From NCBI GenBank assembly GCA_964654545.1, contig CAZZIU010000003.1, positions 1 through 64,000 of the forward strand: DNA of 64,000 bases, given 5' to 3'. Every line of letters starts with the position of its first letter. Within the stretch, counting starts at the first letter, position 1. The stretch is from JABMOV01 sp964654545. GTDB lineage: Bacteria; Fidelibacterota; Marinisomatia; Marinisomatales; JABMOV01. This document shows positions 1 to 8,226 of the stretch, piece after piece. The notes beneath the pieces were generated by a model. The model was not told the origin of the DNA, ran no database searches, and saw only the letters and a program-made list of their open reading frames with translations. Made by a program: the position numbers and the translations under genes.

Positions 1-149
1 ACCAATCAAGGAGACCTATCGAATAAATCGTTAACAGTTTGTCAATCATCAACTCAAGGAGTGATTCAATGCACAACTGTTTACGACCTGTCCGTTTCGT
101 GACACAGCACACTGAGTAATCTTTAGGCTATTTCGTAACCTTTCACCTT
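1..149. other. Left edge, no supported gene
   Basis: A 33-codon open stretch (1-102) and a 16-codon ORF with an AAGGAG site (69-119, MHNCLRPVRFVTQHTE) are present, but neither is supported. One of three forward frames could be the end of a gene that begins outside the window. Confidence 0.4.
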
Positions 150-1550
150 ATGTCACGATTAATACAACTGTTTAAGCTGCGCTTTCCTGTTTGGGCGTTT
201 TCATGGTTTATTCTACTTGGAGATGTGGTAGCTGGCGCAATTGCATATTATATAATTCTCCTCCCAAAAATTACCAACGGCTGGGGTCCGGTCCTCTGTT
301 ATTTCATCATTCAGTTGATATGGTCGATTTTATTTGTAATTGCCAACTTATATCAGGGAGAATTCACTGTCAGTCGTATCAGTGAAACAAAGGTATTTTT
401 TCAAGTTTCATTTACTTTAATCGTCTTTATCATTTTTTTCGAGGCCATTGGATTTTTCCCCCTTCCGATTACACCTAGAGGTCTGCTCAAATATTGGATG
501 ATCTTTACCTTTCTGTCTGTTCTCGCAAGATTGGTAATCCGCGGGTACCAAAAATACCTGTTACGTAAGGGAATTGGCAGGGAACGGACATTAATCGTTG
601 GGAACAATATACGGGGACATAGAGCTGCTTATACATTGGATCAACACAGTCAGCAAGGTTTTGATGTGGTAGGTTTTGTGCAGTCCAATGATGAGCCAGA
701 TTATAAAAATGGAACCAAATTTCCAGTATTGGGAACTGAAGATAATATTCAACAAATCATTAGTGATAACAATGTATCAGACGTTGTATTGGCACTAACG
801 CATCCGGAGCATACTCGTATCATGGATGCGGTTTCCAAGATAAATGGCGCACCGGTAACAATCAAGGTGTTACCTGACTTGTATGAAGTCATTAGCGGTT
901 TGGCCAGAACGCAGCAAATCGCAGGTTTGCCCCTGATGGAGCTGGACTTAAATCTGCATACGATTTATGTGAGCATTATCAAGCGATTTGTTGATTTAGC
1001 TATAGCTATTCCCCTCACAATCACATCGCTCCCCATCTGGTGTATTGTAACGTTGATGATCAAACTGGATTCCAAAGGTCCCATCTTGTATCGTCAGGAG
1101 CGATTGGGATTTCATGGCAGGGCTTTTGAGATATACAAATTCCGTTCCATGTACCAAAATGCTGAAGATCAAACCGGGCCGGTATGGGCTGATGAAAATG
1201 ATACACGCATTACAAAGGTTGGTAAATGGTTACGGCGCTTCAGATTGGACGAAATACCCCAACTGTTAAATGTTCTTCAGGGTGAAATGAGTATGATTGG
1301 TCCACGTCCAGAACGTCCCTTTTTTGTGGATAAATTGATGAAGGAATTCCCTTTTTACCATCGCCGATTGAATGTAAAACCGGGTATTTCAGGATGGGCC
1401 CAGATAAAGCACCCATACGATAAAGACATAGAAGACGTGAGGCAAAAACTCAAATATGACTTTTATTACATCGAAAATATAAGTTTCAGTTTGGATATGA
1501 AAATTATTGCCAGTACGGCCTGGGTAGTGCTGTCCGGTCAAGGGCGATAA
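150..1550 (+). CDS. Undecaprenyl-phosphate sugar phosphotransferase (exopolysaccharide/O-antigen initiating)
   Basis: A 466-residue membrane enzyme that would transfer a sugar-1-phosphate from a nucleotide sugar to undecaprenyl phosphate, the first step of exopolysaccharide or O-antigen synthesis at the inner membrane. The N-terminal ~115 residues hold about four hydrophobic segments, followed by a Rossmann-like cytoplasmic domain (about 140-260) and a C-terminal bacterial sugar-transferase domain from about 275. In that domain I see KRFVDL, YKFRSM (about 330), FRLDEIPQLLNVL and GPRPERP (about 383), all typical of the polyisoprenyl-phosphate hexose-1-phosphate transferase family. The C-terminus AWVVLSGQGR is also typical. 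The sugar specificity cannot be read from sequence. It stands alone ahead of serS with a 108-bp gap, and no other capsule genes are in the window. Confidence 0.88.
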   Translation: MSRLIQLFKLRFPVWAFSWFILLGDVVAGAIAYYIILLPKITNGWGPVLCYFIIQLIWSILFVIANLYQGEFTVSRISETKVFFQVSFTLIVFIIFFEAIGFFPLPITPRGLLKYWMIFTFLSVLARLVIRGYQKYLLRKGIGRERTLIVGNNIRGHRAAYTLDQHSQQGFDVVGFVQSNDEPDYKNGTKFPVLGTEDNIQQIISDNNVSDVVLALTHPEHTRIMDAVSKINGAPVTIKVLPDLYEVISGLARTQQIAGLPLMELDLNLHTIYVSIIKRFVDLAIAIPLTITSLPIWCIVTLMIKLDSKGPILYRQERLGFHGRAFEIYKFRSMYQNAEDQTGPVWADENDTRITKVGKWLRRFRLDEIPQLLNVLQGEMSMIGPRPERPFFVDKLMKEFPFYHRRLNVKPGISGWAQIKHPYDKDIEDVRQKLKYDFYYIENISFSLDMKIIASTAWVVLSGQGR

Positions 1551-1658
1551 TTATTTCAATCCTACAGCATTTATTTTATTCCTAATTATTTGAAAAAATT
1601 TCTTATTACTTTCTGAGATGTTCTTCTATTTTTTGCCGTGTAATAACAGAGGAAAATA
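1551..1658. other. AT-rich intergenic region upstream of serS
   Basis: About 108 bp, rich in A and T. I see a ribosome-binding site (AGAGGA, about 1648-1653) before the GTG start of serS, but no clear hairpin terminator and no convincing promoter hexamer pair. Confidence 0.5.
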
Positions 1659-2927
1659 GTGCTATCCATCAAATTTATCCGTGAAAATCCGGAAATCGTT
1701 CAATCCGGGGTAACAGCAAAAGGTGAAAATCCAAACCTGGAAAAAATACTTCAGATTGATAAAGAACATCGCTCGCTCTTAACACAATTGAATGAGTACA
1801 GAACAGAGCGGAATCGCGCCTCTGAAGCTATTGGACTAGCGAAGCGCGAAGGAAGAGACACATCCAGTGCGATAGATGCCATGCAAAGTGTAGCAGCGAC
1901 TATTCGTGAAATGGAAGAATTAACCAGCGCAAAGGAGCAAGAATTACGTACGTTACTACTGGGGATGCCAAACCTGCCTCATACCACCGTACCAGTTGGA
2001 GAGGATGCTGGTAACAATGTGATAGTAAGGGAATGGGGTGGAAAACCCACATTTGATTTTCAGCCAGCAGATCACTTATTCCTGGGTGAAAAACTGGAAT
2101 TATTTGACTTCACCAGAGGGGCAAAAATTTCCGGTTCAGGTTTTCCGCTCTATACTGGTCAGGGGGCAAAATTGGAACGGGCACTTATAAACTTTATGCT
2201 TGACCACCATATAAGTGATTACGGTTATACAGAAATATTTCCGCCTTTTGCCGCTCGCTACGAAGCCATGCAAACCACAGGGCAATTGCCAAAATTTGCT
2301 GAAGACATGTATTTTGTTAATGATGATGGATTGTACCTGGTACCAACCGCCGAGGTTCCGGTAACCAATATCCATCGTGATGAAATACTAGCAGAAAATG
2401 CATTGCCAAAGTATTATGCAGCATACTCGGCGTGTTTTCGTCGTGAAGCCGGCTCTTATGGAAAGGACACCCGCGGGTTTCTGCGGTTGCATCAATTCAA
2501 CAAGGTGGAATTGGTAAAATTTGTAAAACCGGAAGATTCTTACAACGAATTAGAATCACTTACTTTGCAGGCAGAATCTGTTTTACAAGCACTTGGACTA
2601 ACCTATCGGACCATGGCACTCTGTACGGGTGATTTAAGTTTTTCCGCGGCCAAGTGCTACGATCTTGAAGTATGGGCTCCCGGAGAGAGGAAATGGCTAG
2701 AAGTTTCTTCTTGTAGCAATTTTGAAGATTTTCAAGCCAGAAGAGGAAATATCAGATATCGCCGTGAAGATGATAATAAAGTGGAGTTCGTCCATACATT
2801 GAATGGATCAGGATTAGCCACACCTCGCTTACTGGTTGCACTCCTTGAAACATACCAAACTGATGACGGGAAAATTAATCTTCCCAAGCCACTGCATTCC
2901 TATTTTGGGTCGGAGATAATAGCCTGA
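1659..2927 (+). CDS. serS: Seryl-tRNA synthetase
   Basis: Charges tRNA-Ser (and tRNA-Sec where present) with serine in the cytoplasm. The 422 residues match the usual bacterial length. Residues about 35-100 form the long antiparallel coiled-coil arm that grips the tRNA variable loop. The class II core follows, with motif 2 FRREAGSYGKDTRG near residue 256 and motif 3 GSGLATPRLLVALLE near residue 383. The start is GTG at 1659, chosen because MLSIKFIRENP is the conserved SerRS N-terminus and AGAGGA lies a few bases upstream. The stop overlaps the plsC start (TGATG), so the two are likely cotranslated. Confidence 0.97.
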   Translation: MLSIKFIRENPEIVQSGVTAKGENPNLEKILQIDKEHRSLLTQLNEYRTERNRASEAIGLAKREGRDTSSAIDAMQSVAATIREMEELTSAKEQELRTLLLGMPNLPHTTVPVGEDAGNNVIVREWGGKPTFDFQPADHLFLGEKLELFDFTRGAKISGSGFPLYTGQGAKLERALINFMLDHHISDYGYTEIFPPFAARYEAMQTTGQLPKFAEDMYFVNDDGLYLVPTAEVPVTNIHRDEILAENALPKYYAAYSACFRREAGSYGKDTRGFLRLHQFNKVELVKFVKPEDSYNELESLTLQAESVLQALGLTYRTMALCTGDLSFSAAKCYDLEVWAPGERKWLEVSSCSNFEDFQARRGNIRYRREDDNKVEFVHTLNGSGLATPRLLVALLETYQTDDGKINLPKPLHSYFGSEIIA

Positions 2928-3649
2928 TGCGACTCATCTGGGTCATGCTGAATGTGGCGATATGGACGATTATCCTGGGTTCGACAGGGATGATAGTATC
3001 TATCTTTGAACGTAAAGGTAAGTTCATGAGCTGGGTCGCTATCACCTGGTCCAAATTAATATTGTGGGGATCGGGCGTCGACTACAGTTCAACCGGATTA
3101 GAACATTTGGATCCGACCTGTCATTACATATTTGCAGGAAATCACGAGTCGGCGTTTGATATTCCGCTGTCGTTTGCCGGTCTGCCATACCAGATGGTGG
3201 CCATCGCCAAGGTTGAACTACGAAAAATCCCCATATTTGGCTGGGCTATGCGGGCAGGTAAACATATCTTTGTTGATCGCCGCAATCATGAGAAAGCAAG
3301 AACCTCATTGCGTGAAGCAAAAATCGATCTGGAGAAGAATCCCCGCTCTATATTGTTATTTCCTGAAGGCACGCGATCCCTAGATGGTCAAATACATAAG
3401 TTCAAGAAAGGCGGTTTATTACTGGCTATTGAAACCGGTATACCAGTTGTTCCCATCGCCATGTGTGGTACTTCTGAAGTGGTCACAAAGGGATCATGGA
3501 AAATTAATGCCACGCCAATTGAGTTACGTATTGGTCAACCGATTATTACAAGTAATTTCACAATGGAAGATCGTGACCGATTTACCAACCAAGTTCGAGA
3601 AGCCGTAATTGCTTTGAAAGAAACCTGGTTAGAGGAACAGACAGCGTAA
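2927..3649 (+). CDS. plsC: 1-acyl-sn-glycerol-3-phosphate acyltransferase (PlsC family)
   Basis: Adds the second acyl chain to lysophosphatidic acid, giving phosphatidic acid for phospholipid synthesis at the inner membrane. The 240 residues begin with a hydrophobic segment (about 5-25). The HX4D catalytic motif is NHESAFD near residue 71, and the substrate-binding block FPEGTRS lies near residue 144, followed by KKGGLLLAIETGIPVVPIA. Both blocks define the LPLAT/AGPAT family. Start and stop overlap the neighbouring genes by one base (TGATG and TAATG). A related lysophospholipid or ornithine-lipid acyltransferase role is possible, but LPA acylation is the default. Confidence 0.88.
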   Translation: MRLIWVMLNVAIWTIILGSTGMIVSIFERKGKFMSWVAITWSKLILWGSGVDYSSTGLEHLDPTCHYIFAGNHESAFDIPLSFAGLPYQMVAIAKVELRKIPIFGWAMRAGKHIFVDRRNHEKARTSLREAKIDLEKNPRSILLFPEGTRSLDGQIHKFKKGGLLLAIETGIPVVPIAMCGTSEVVTKGSWKINATPIELRIGQPIITSNFTMEDRDRFTNQVREAVIALKETWLEEQTA

Positions 3650-4680
3650 TGCATTTATCACAAAATACGCACTCGGTATCAGAGCCATCAGAAAAGGCCT
3701 TGGTCAATCAGTGGTTTGCATTGAAACCAGGAGATTGTCTCTACGACGTGGATGGCAATCAAGTCATCATTATTGATTTAGGGCATCAAAATCATTACGA
3801 TGGCCCGGATATTCTACAAACGCAAATGTATATGCAGGAAAAAATTGTGTCTTGTGATATAGAATGCCACCTTATACCAGCTACCTGGTATTCCCATGGC
3901 CATCATACGGATTCACGTTATAACAACGTTAAAATTCATTTGGTCCAGCAGTATGAACGGCATAAAAAGCATCCGGATATTTGCCATATTAAATTAAATC
4001 CGCAACAACGTCCCGCTCCGGTGGATGAGCCCTTCATACAAACACTATCAAGTCATTTTCTCGATACGGTTCGTTCTCTTGCCGACCAAAGGTGGCAGAA
4101 ACATGTTTCCTTGTACCAGGAAAATGATTCTCCTGATAATGTAATTTTAACAAGCTGCAAAATATTTGGAACCAAGGGGAATCACGCAGGGTTTACGTGG
4201 CTCATGGAAGAATTATTTACTAATAGCAATGCGTTACAATCCGTGGATGAAAAGGTGGTTTTTGCCGTTCAGCGTGCTACAGACTGCCCATTCCCATGGA
4301 ATAAGAGTGGAATCAGGCCGGCTGCCAGGTACAAACAACGGCTGCCGATGTTTGTCAAATTTATAGAGTATATTTTACATAATGAATTTTCTTCGATTGA
4401 TCCAAAAAGAGTTATGAAGGATTTGCATTCATTTCTTCCCGCCGGTTTAGCAGTAGAGCTGTTAGGGAATTGTATTTTCCCGTTTTTAGGATGGCAAGCA
4501 TTAAAGCGAAAAAACATTGACTTGTATTCTCACGTGAAATCTGCTTGGGACAGACTCAACCTGCCCTACATGTACAATGACCATCTGAGGAGATTCGGTG
4601 CGTTGCTGGACCGCCGGCAATTGAGGCGATTCTGGATAAATCAGGGTCTTCTTGAATACAAAATCCGATTTATTCAGTGA
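3649..4680 (+). CDS. DUF2851 family protein, function unknown
   Basis: A 343-residue soluble protein with no signal peptide or membrane segment. I recognise the DUF2851 signature: YDGPDIL, then IECHLIPATWYSHGHHTD and RYNNVKIHLV (about residues 45-105). The C-terminal part contains PAGLAVELLGNCIFPFLGW, also characteristic. The family is found mainly in Bacteroidetes and relatives and has no assigned reaction. The conserved His/Asp-rich N-terminal block hints at metal binding or hydrolysis, but that is inference. It starts on the plsC stop (TAATG), and its 3' end overlaps the rfaE2 frame by 29 bp if the first ATG of rfaE2 is used. It is shorter than many Bacteroidetes homologues. Confidence 0.8.
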   Translation: MHLSQNTHSVSEPSEKALVNQWFALKPGDCLYDVDGNQVIIIDLGHQNHYDGPDILQTQMYMQEKIVSCDIECHLIPATWYSHGHHTDSRYNNVKIHLVQQYERHKKHPDICHIKLNPQQRPAPVDEPFIQTLSSHFLDTVRSLADQRWQKHVSLYQENDSPDNVILTSCKIFGTKGNHAGFTWLMEELFTNSNALQSVDEKVVFAVQRATDCPFPWNKSGIRPAARYKQRLPMFVKFIEYILHNEFSSIDPKRVMKDLHSFLPAGLAVELLGNCIFPFLGWQALKRKNIDLYSHVKSAWDRLNLPYMYNDHLRRFGALLDRRQLRRFWINQGLLEYKIRFIQ

Positions 4681-5170
4681 TATCAGTTTAATGGAAATGA
4701 CACCCATTACCAGACAAAAAGCAGCTGAACAATGTAAACAATGGCATGTGGAGGGGAAATGCATAGTATTTACGAATGGTTGTTTTGATCTTCTGCACAG
4801 GGGGCATGTTGAAAATCTGACAGCAAGCAAATCAATGGGAGATAAATTGGTTGTGGGATTGAATAGCGATCATTCCGTTTCAAAAATAAAGGGACCAAAC
4901 CGACCACTGGTAGCTGAAAACGACCGTGCTATCATATTGCAATCTCTCCAAAGTGTGGATTTAGTCGTGCTGTTTGACGAAGAATTGCCCACCGAACTCA
5001 TAAAAGCGCTCAGACCGGATATTTTGGTCAAAGGGAATGAGTATACCATTGATGAAATCGCTGGGGCAAAGGAAGTTCTCTCCTGGGGTGGATCGGTGAA
5101 ACAAATTCCCGTAAGAAAAGGGTACAGTACTTCTTCTCTAATTGAACGAATAATTAACACATCAAAATGA
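4652..5170 (+). CDS. rfaE2: D-glycero-beta-D-manno-heptose-1-phosphate adenylyltransferase (RfaE domain II type)
   Basis: Transfers AMP from ATP to heptose-1-phosphate to give ADP-heptose, used for the lipopolysaccharide inner core. This is a stand-alone 172-residue nucleotidyltransferase equal to the C-terminal half of E. coli HldE. The cytidylyltransferase-fold motif FTNGCFDLLHRGHVENL carries the HxGH-type catalytic sequence (HRGH, about residue 48). RPDILVKGNEYT, GGSVKQIPVRKGYSTSSLI are family-typical. No kinase domain (RfaE1) is in the window. The start is uncertain: Met1 overlaps the DUF2851 gene by 29 bp, and Met14 or Met16 (4691, 4697) would avoid this. None has a strong ribosome-binding site. 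Confidence 0.88.
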   Translation: MNTKSDLFSDISLMEMTPITRQKAAEQCKQWHVEGKCIVFTNGCFDLLHRGHVENLTASKSMGDKLVVGLNSDHSVSKIKGPNRPLVAENDRAIILQSLQSVDLVVLFDEELPTELIKALRPDILVKGNEYTIDEIAGAKEVLSWGGSVKQIPVRKGYSTSSLIERIINTSK

Positions 5171-5221
5171 TGATCTTGCGTGACCAGTATCATGGAGGAT
5201 TATATTCCGTCGGGAAAGAGC

Positions 5222-5252
5222 TTGACTGGCTGTACCGACGAACCTAACTTCG
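5222..5252 (+). promoter_or_regulatory. Candidate FCB-type promoter upstream of mltD-like gene
   Basis: TTGACT at 5222-5227 and TAACTTCG at 5245-5252 sit 20 bases apart, counted from TTG to TA. This resembles the Bacteroidetes -33 TTG / -7 TAnnTTTG promoter (one mismatch). It lies about 32 bp before the ATG at 5284, in the only real gap (113 bp) between rfaE2 and the next operon. It is a short motif match only. Confidence 0.3.
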
Positions 5253-5283
5253 CCCCGCTTTATCCAAAGGCTTTAAATACTTT

Positions 5284-6915
5284 ATGATACGACTACTTAC
5301 AGGAATTATTATCACCACCATCGGGTTTTCAACCCTGGAAGCTGGCATTTTTAAGAAATCAAGTGCCAATCCCCATGAATCCCCAAAACCAGCAGCGGCC
5401 CAGGTTGAGACGGGAAATGGGTTTGGGCACGGTGAATCTACAAATCGATTGCCACAGTTATTACGGGATGTGAAAGTGTATCTATCCGATGCAATCGTGG
5501 CCGACGTGCATCATGATACATTGGAGGTAATCTATAATTTAGATCGCATTTTCGAACTCCTAACAGAGGCGGATCAGTTTGGAGAAATGACGGAAGAAGA
5601 TCTGGAAGAATTTGCCCGATTTGAAACCACATTAATCCATGTATATACCCATCAATTGCATACCCTGGAAAAGACGGATGTACCGTTCACCGCAGAGCAA
5701 TTGCGGCGAGAAGTGACCGAATTCATGGAACCCGTGCAAGTGGAAATGGGAAACTCAAAATTCACGGTAGTTGATGACCGGGACGGTCATATCCCGCTGG
5801 TAATCAATTCACGTGTTGAACAGTTTATTAAATTTTTCCAGAATAAGGGAAAATCCCAATTTAACATTTGGTTAAAAAGGCATGCTGAATATGGAAAGCT
5901 GATAAAGGATATTCTTCGTGAGAATGAAATTCCGGAGGAATTGGTTTACCTGGCGATGATTGAATCAGGATTTAACCCAAAAGCTTATTCACGGGCAAAT
6001 GCTGCAGGCATGTGGCAATTTGTCTATTCAACGGGGAAAAATTATGGATTAAACCGTACCTGGTATGTGGATGAAAGACGGGACCCGGAAAAAGCTACAC
6101 GTGCGGCATGTGAATATTTAAAGGACTTGTATGAAGAATTTGATAACTGGTATTTGGCGTTAGCAGCGTACAATTCCGGTAGCGGCCGGGTGCTCCGTGC
6201 AACGCGTCTTCATCAGACCACTGATTTTTGGCAATTGCATTCCCTTCCAAGGGAGACGCGTAACTATATTCCCTATTTTTTGGCTGCAGCCATCATAGCA
6301 CAAAACCCGGAAAAATATGGTTTTCGAGAACCGGATCCTGATCCATTTGAATACGATGTGGTAGAATTGGAAAAAAGTGCTGATCTAGCCGTGTTGGCAA
6401 GGTCTGCTGGAATATCGTTGAAGACATTGCAAACATATAATCCTGAATTGAGACAGTCAGCCACCCCAACGGATCAAGCCTATGTTCTTAAATTGCCCAA
6501 AGGACGCAAAGATACGTTTGCCGATAATTTTAATGCCCTTCCGGAAAACGAACGATTCGCTCCTCAATACATTGTTCATGTGACTAGAAAAGGTGAAAGC
6601 CTTTGGACCATTGCAAAAAAATACAATGTTTCTGTTCATGATTTAGCGGCTGTGAATAACATTCGTAACCGTCACAAAATTAAAATTGGTCAGAAATTGA
6701 CTATTCCCTTAAAAGGATCCTATGCATTAAACCGAGGCGACGGGCCTCCCGGTCATTACAAGGTCGTCTATACAGTGAAAAAAGGGGATACATTGGGCCA
6801 CATTGCTGAGGATTACAGCACAAGAGCCAGCAAAATACGTTTATGGAATGGACTGAAATATGGTCAGTATATTTATCCCGGACAAAAATTAACGTTATGG
6901 GTGAAAGCCGGTTAA
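5284..6915 (+). CDS. Membrane-bound lytic murein transglycosylase, MltD-like, with LysM repeats
   Basis: Cleaves the glycan strands of peptidoglycan, leaving 1,6-anhydroMurNAc ends, in the periplasm. The 543 residues start with a signal peptide (residues 1-20, hydrophobic LLTGIIITTIGF). A helical region of about 170 residues follows, then an SLT domain with the catalytic Glu in AMIESGFNPKAYS (about residue 226), AAGMWQF and AYNSGSGRV. The C-terminus has two clear LysM domains (about 428-475 and 492-541, each with KGESLWTIA or KGDTLGHIA). A degenerate third unit may lie around 355-405. The domain order matches MltD. The stop overlaps the sppA start (TAATG). Confidence 0.9.
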   Translation: MIRLLTGIIITTIGFSTLEAGIFKKSSANPHESPKPAAAQVETGNGFGHGESTNRLPQLLRDVKVYLSDAIVADVHHDTLEVIYNLDRIFELLTEADQFGEMTEEDLEEFARFETTLIHVYTHQLHTLEKTDVPFTAEQLRREVTEFMEPVQVEMGNSKFTVVDDRDGHIPLVINSRVEQFIKFFQNKGKSQFNIWLKRHAEYGKLIKDILRENEIPEELVYLAMIESGFNPKAYSRANAAGMWQFVYSTGKNYGLNRTWYVDERRDPEKATRAACEYLKDLYEEFDNWYLALAAYNSGSGRVLRATRLHQTTDFWQLHSLPRETRNYIPYFLAAAIIAQNPEKYGFREPDPDPFEYDVVELEKSADLAVLARSAGISLKTLQTYNPELRQSATPTDQAYVLKLPKGRKDTFADNFNALPENERFAPQYIVHVTRKGESLWTIAKKYNVSVHDLAAVNNIRNRHKIKIGQKLTIPLKGSYALNRGDGPPGHYKVVYTVKKGDTLGHIAEDYSTRASKIRLWNGLKYGQYIYPGQKLTLWVKAG

Positions 6916-7796
6916 TGACCCAATCTGTATCATTTAATCGATGGATTTGGATTGCAGTTGCAGTACTTATTTTTTTTATTTTAATATCCCAGATATGGAA
7001 TTCTGGACGTGGTGATGACGGATTATCGCTTGGACCAAAGGTAGGCGTTGTCACACTGGAAGGTCCAATTTTTGATTCCAAACCGGTAATCGAAGATTTT
7101 GATGAAATAGCCGAGCGAAATGACGTGAAAGCTATTGTGTTCCGCATAAACAGTCCTGGTGGCGCGGTGGCACCTTCGCAAGAAATTTATGAAAAAGTGA
7201 AAAAGGTAAACAACGTTGTACCGATTATTACATCCATAGGTACGGTGGCAGCTTCTGGAGGATACTACAGCGCCCTTGGCAGTACACTGATAATGGCCAA
7301 TCCTGGTTCCGTTACGGGGAGTATTGGTGTCATAATGGATTATCCGGTTGCCACAGATTTGCTCGAAAAAATCGGGTTACGATTTGAAACAGTAAAAAGT
7401 GGAAGTCTTAAAGATGCTGGTTCCCCCACAAGAGAGGTAACGGAGCAAGATAGGGACTACTTCAAAGACGTTGTGCACGACATGCACACGCAGTTTGTGG
7501 AAGCAGTTGCAGAAGGAAGAAATTTGGATCAGAACACGGTGAAAGAGTTAGCAAATGGCAGGGTATTTACTGGCAGGCAATCGTACCAATTGGGATTGAT
7601 TGACAGCCTGGGTACATTTGAAGATGCAGTTGCATTGGCAGCTGAAATAGGTAATATTGATGGAAAGCCAAAACTGGCTCGTCCGCATAAAGAGAAACCC
7701 CAGTTTATGGAGTGGTTATTACAGGAAGCAGCAACCACTCTTGGGTATTTTCTAAACAAAGAGCCGGCCTATCGCTGGCATTGGAGAGTGTCATGA
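6915..7796 (+). CDS. sppA: Signal peptide peptidase SppA, short form (S49 serine protease)
   Basis: Digests leftover signal peptides and membrane-protein fragments in the membrane. A longer reading frame opens at 6843 inside the transglycosylase gene. I place the start at the ATG at 6915, which overlaps the previous stop (TAATG) and puts the transmembrane anchor at residues 10-26. The catalytic dyad is visible: Ser114 in GTVAASGGYYSA and Lys166 in KSGSLKDAGS. They are 52 residues apart, the same spacing as Ser147/Lys199 of the Bacillus subtilis enzyme. The 293-residue length fits the short, single-domain class. Its stop overlaps the HU gene (ATGA). Confidence 0.93.
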   Translation: MTQSVSFNRWIWIAVAVLIFFILISQIWNSGRGDDGLSLGPKVGVVTLEGPIFDSKPVIEDFDEIAERNDVKAIVFRINSPGGAVAPSQEIYEKVKKVNNVVPIITSIGTVAASGGYYSALGSTLIMANPGSVTGSIGVIMDYPVATDLLEKIGLRFETVKSGSLKDAGSPTREVTEQDRDYFKDVVHDMHTQFVEAVAEGRNLDQNTVKELANGRVFTGRQSYQLGLIDSLGTFEDAVALAAEIGNIDGKPKLARPHKEKPQFMEWLLQEAATTLGYFLNKEPAYRWHWRVS

Positions 7797-8080
7797 CTAA
7801 GCAGGATATTGTCGATCATGTATCCTCGATAATTGGACTAACCAAAGTAGAAACCGAAGCGGTAATGAATGGTATTATGGATACAATCACCGAATCGTTG
7901 GCAAAAAATGAACGGGTTGAATTGCGAGGCTTTGGTACATTTGGCGTGAAACACCGGATGCCCAAAAAAGCACGCAATCCTGGAACTGGAGAAGCCATCC
8001 ATCTACCAGAAAGATTTGTACCCACCTTCAAGCCATCAAAGCATATGCGGTCACGGGTTAATAGTGCCTTGATTAAGTGA
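7793..8080 (+). CDS. HU/IHF-family DNA-binding protein
   Basis: A 95-residue nucleoid protein that bends DNA as a dimer. The frame is open further upstream, but the ATG at 7793 overlaps the sppA stop (ATGA) and gives the canonical start MTKQDIVDHVSSIIG. The signature block RVELRGFGTFGVKHR and the DNA-binding arm ARNPGTGEAIHLPERFVPTFKPSK are intact. The slightly long N-terminal helix and an arm lacking the usual HU V-P-x-F spacing leave HU versus IHF-like unresolved. Confidence 0.93.
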   Translation: MTKQDIVDHVSSIIGLTKVETEAVMNGIMDTITESLAKNERVELRGFGTFGVKHRMPKKARNPGTGEAIHLPERFVPTFKPSKHMRSRVNSALIK

Positions 8081-8122
8081 TCAGGGATTTATTGTTGAAT
8101 GATTTAATAAAAGAGAGGTTAT

Positions 8123-8218
8123 ATGCCCTGCGGTAAAAAGCGGAAAAGGCGTAAGATGAACACCCACAAGCGTAAAAAACGCTTGCGTGCCAATCGTCAT
8201 AAGAAAAAAAATAAATAG
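8123..8218 (+). CDS. 31-residue COX24/AURKAIP1-like basic micro-protein
   Basis: Small gene with a good ribosome-binding site (AGAGAGG, 8112-8118) and an ATG at 8123. It encodes MPCGKKRKRRKMNTHKRKKR followed by LRANRHKKKNK, 31 residues with more than half Lys/Arg. This matches the short AURKAIP1/COX24-domain proteins annotated in Bacteroidetes and relatives, whose core is KRKxHKMxTHKRKKRLRxNRHKKK. The domain is named after mitochondrial small-subunit ribosomal protein mS38, so a ribosome-associated role is likely but inferred. It sits between the HU gene and the nuclease gene with short spacers. Typical gene callers miss it because of its length. Confidence 0.85.
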   Translation: MPCGKKRKRRKMNTHKRKKRLRANRHKKKNK

Positions 8219-8226
8219 GAAATGAT

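Noticed and set aside
1..119. Open frame 1-102 and a 16-codon ORF (69-119) with an AAGGAG site ahead of the sugar transferase
   Set aside because: Too short, no recognisable sequence, and three frames are open near the edge, so it may be the tail of an outside gene or chance. No leader-peptide features such as repeated regulatory codons.
6843..6914. Longer start for sppA inside the transglycosylase gene
   Set aside because: Frame is open, but ATG 6915 overlaps the previous stop (TAATG) and gives the correct membrane anchor and family length.
6701..7147. 148-residue - strand ORF opposite the mltD-like/sppA junction
   Set aside because: Antisense overlap of two clear genes and no domain seen.
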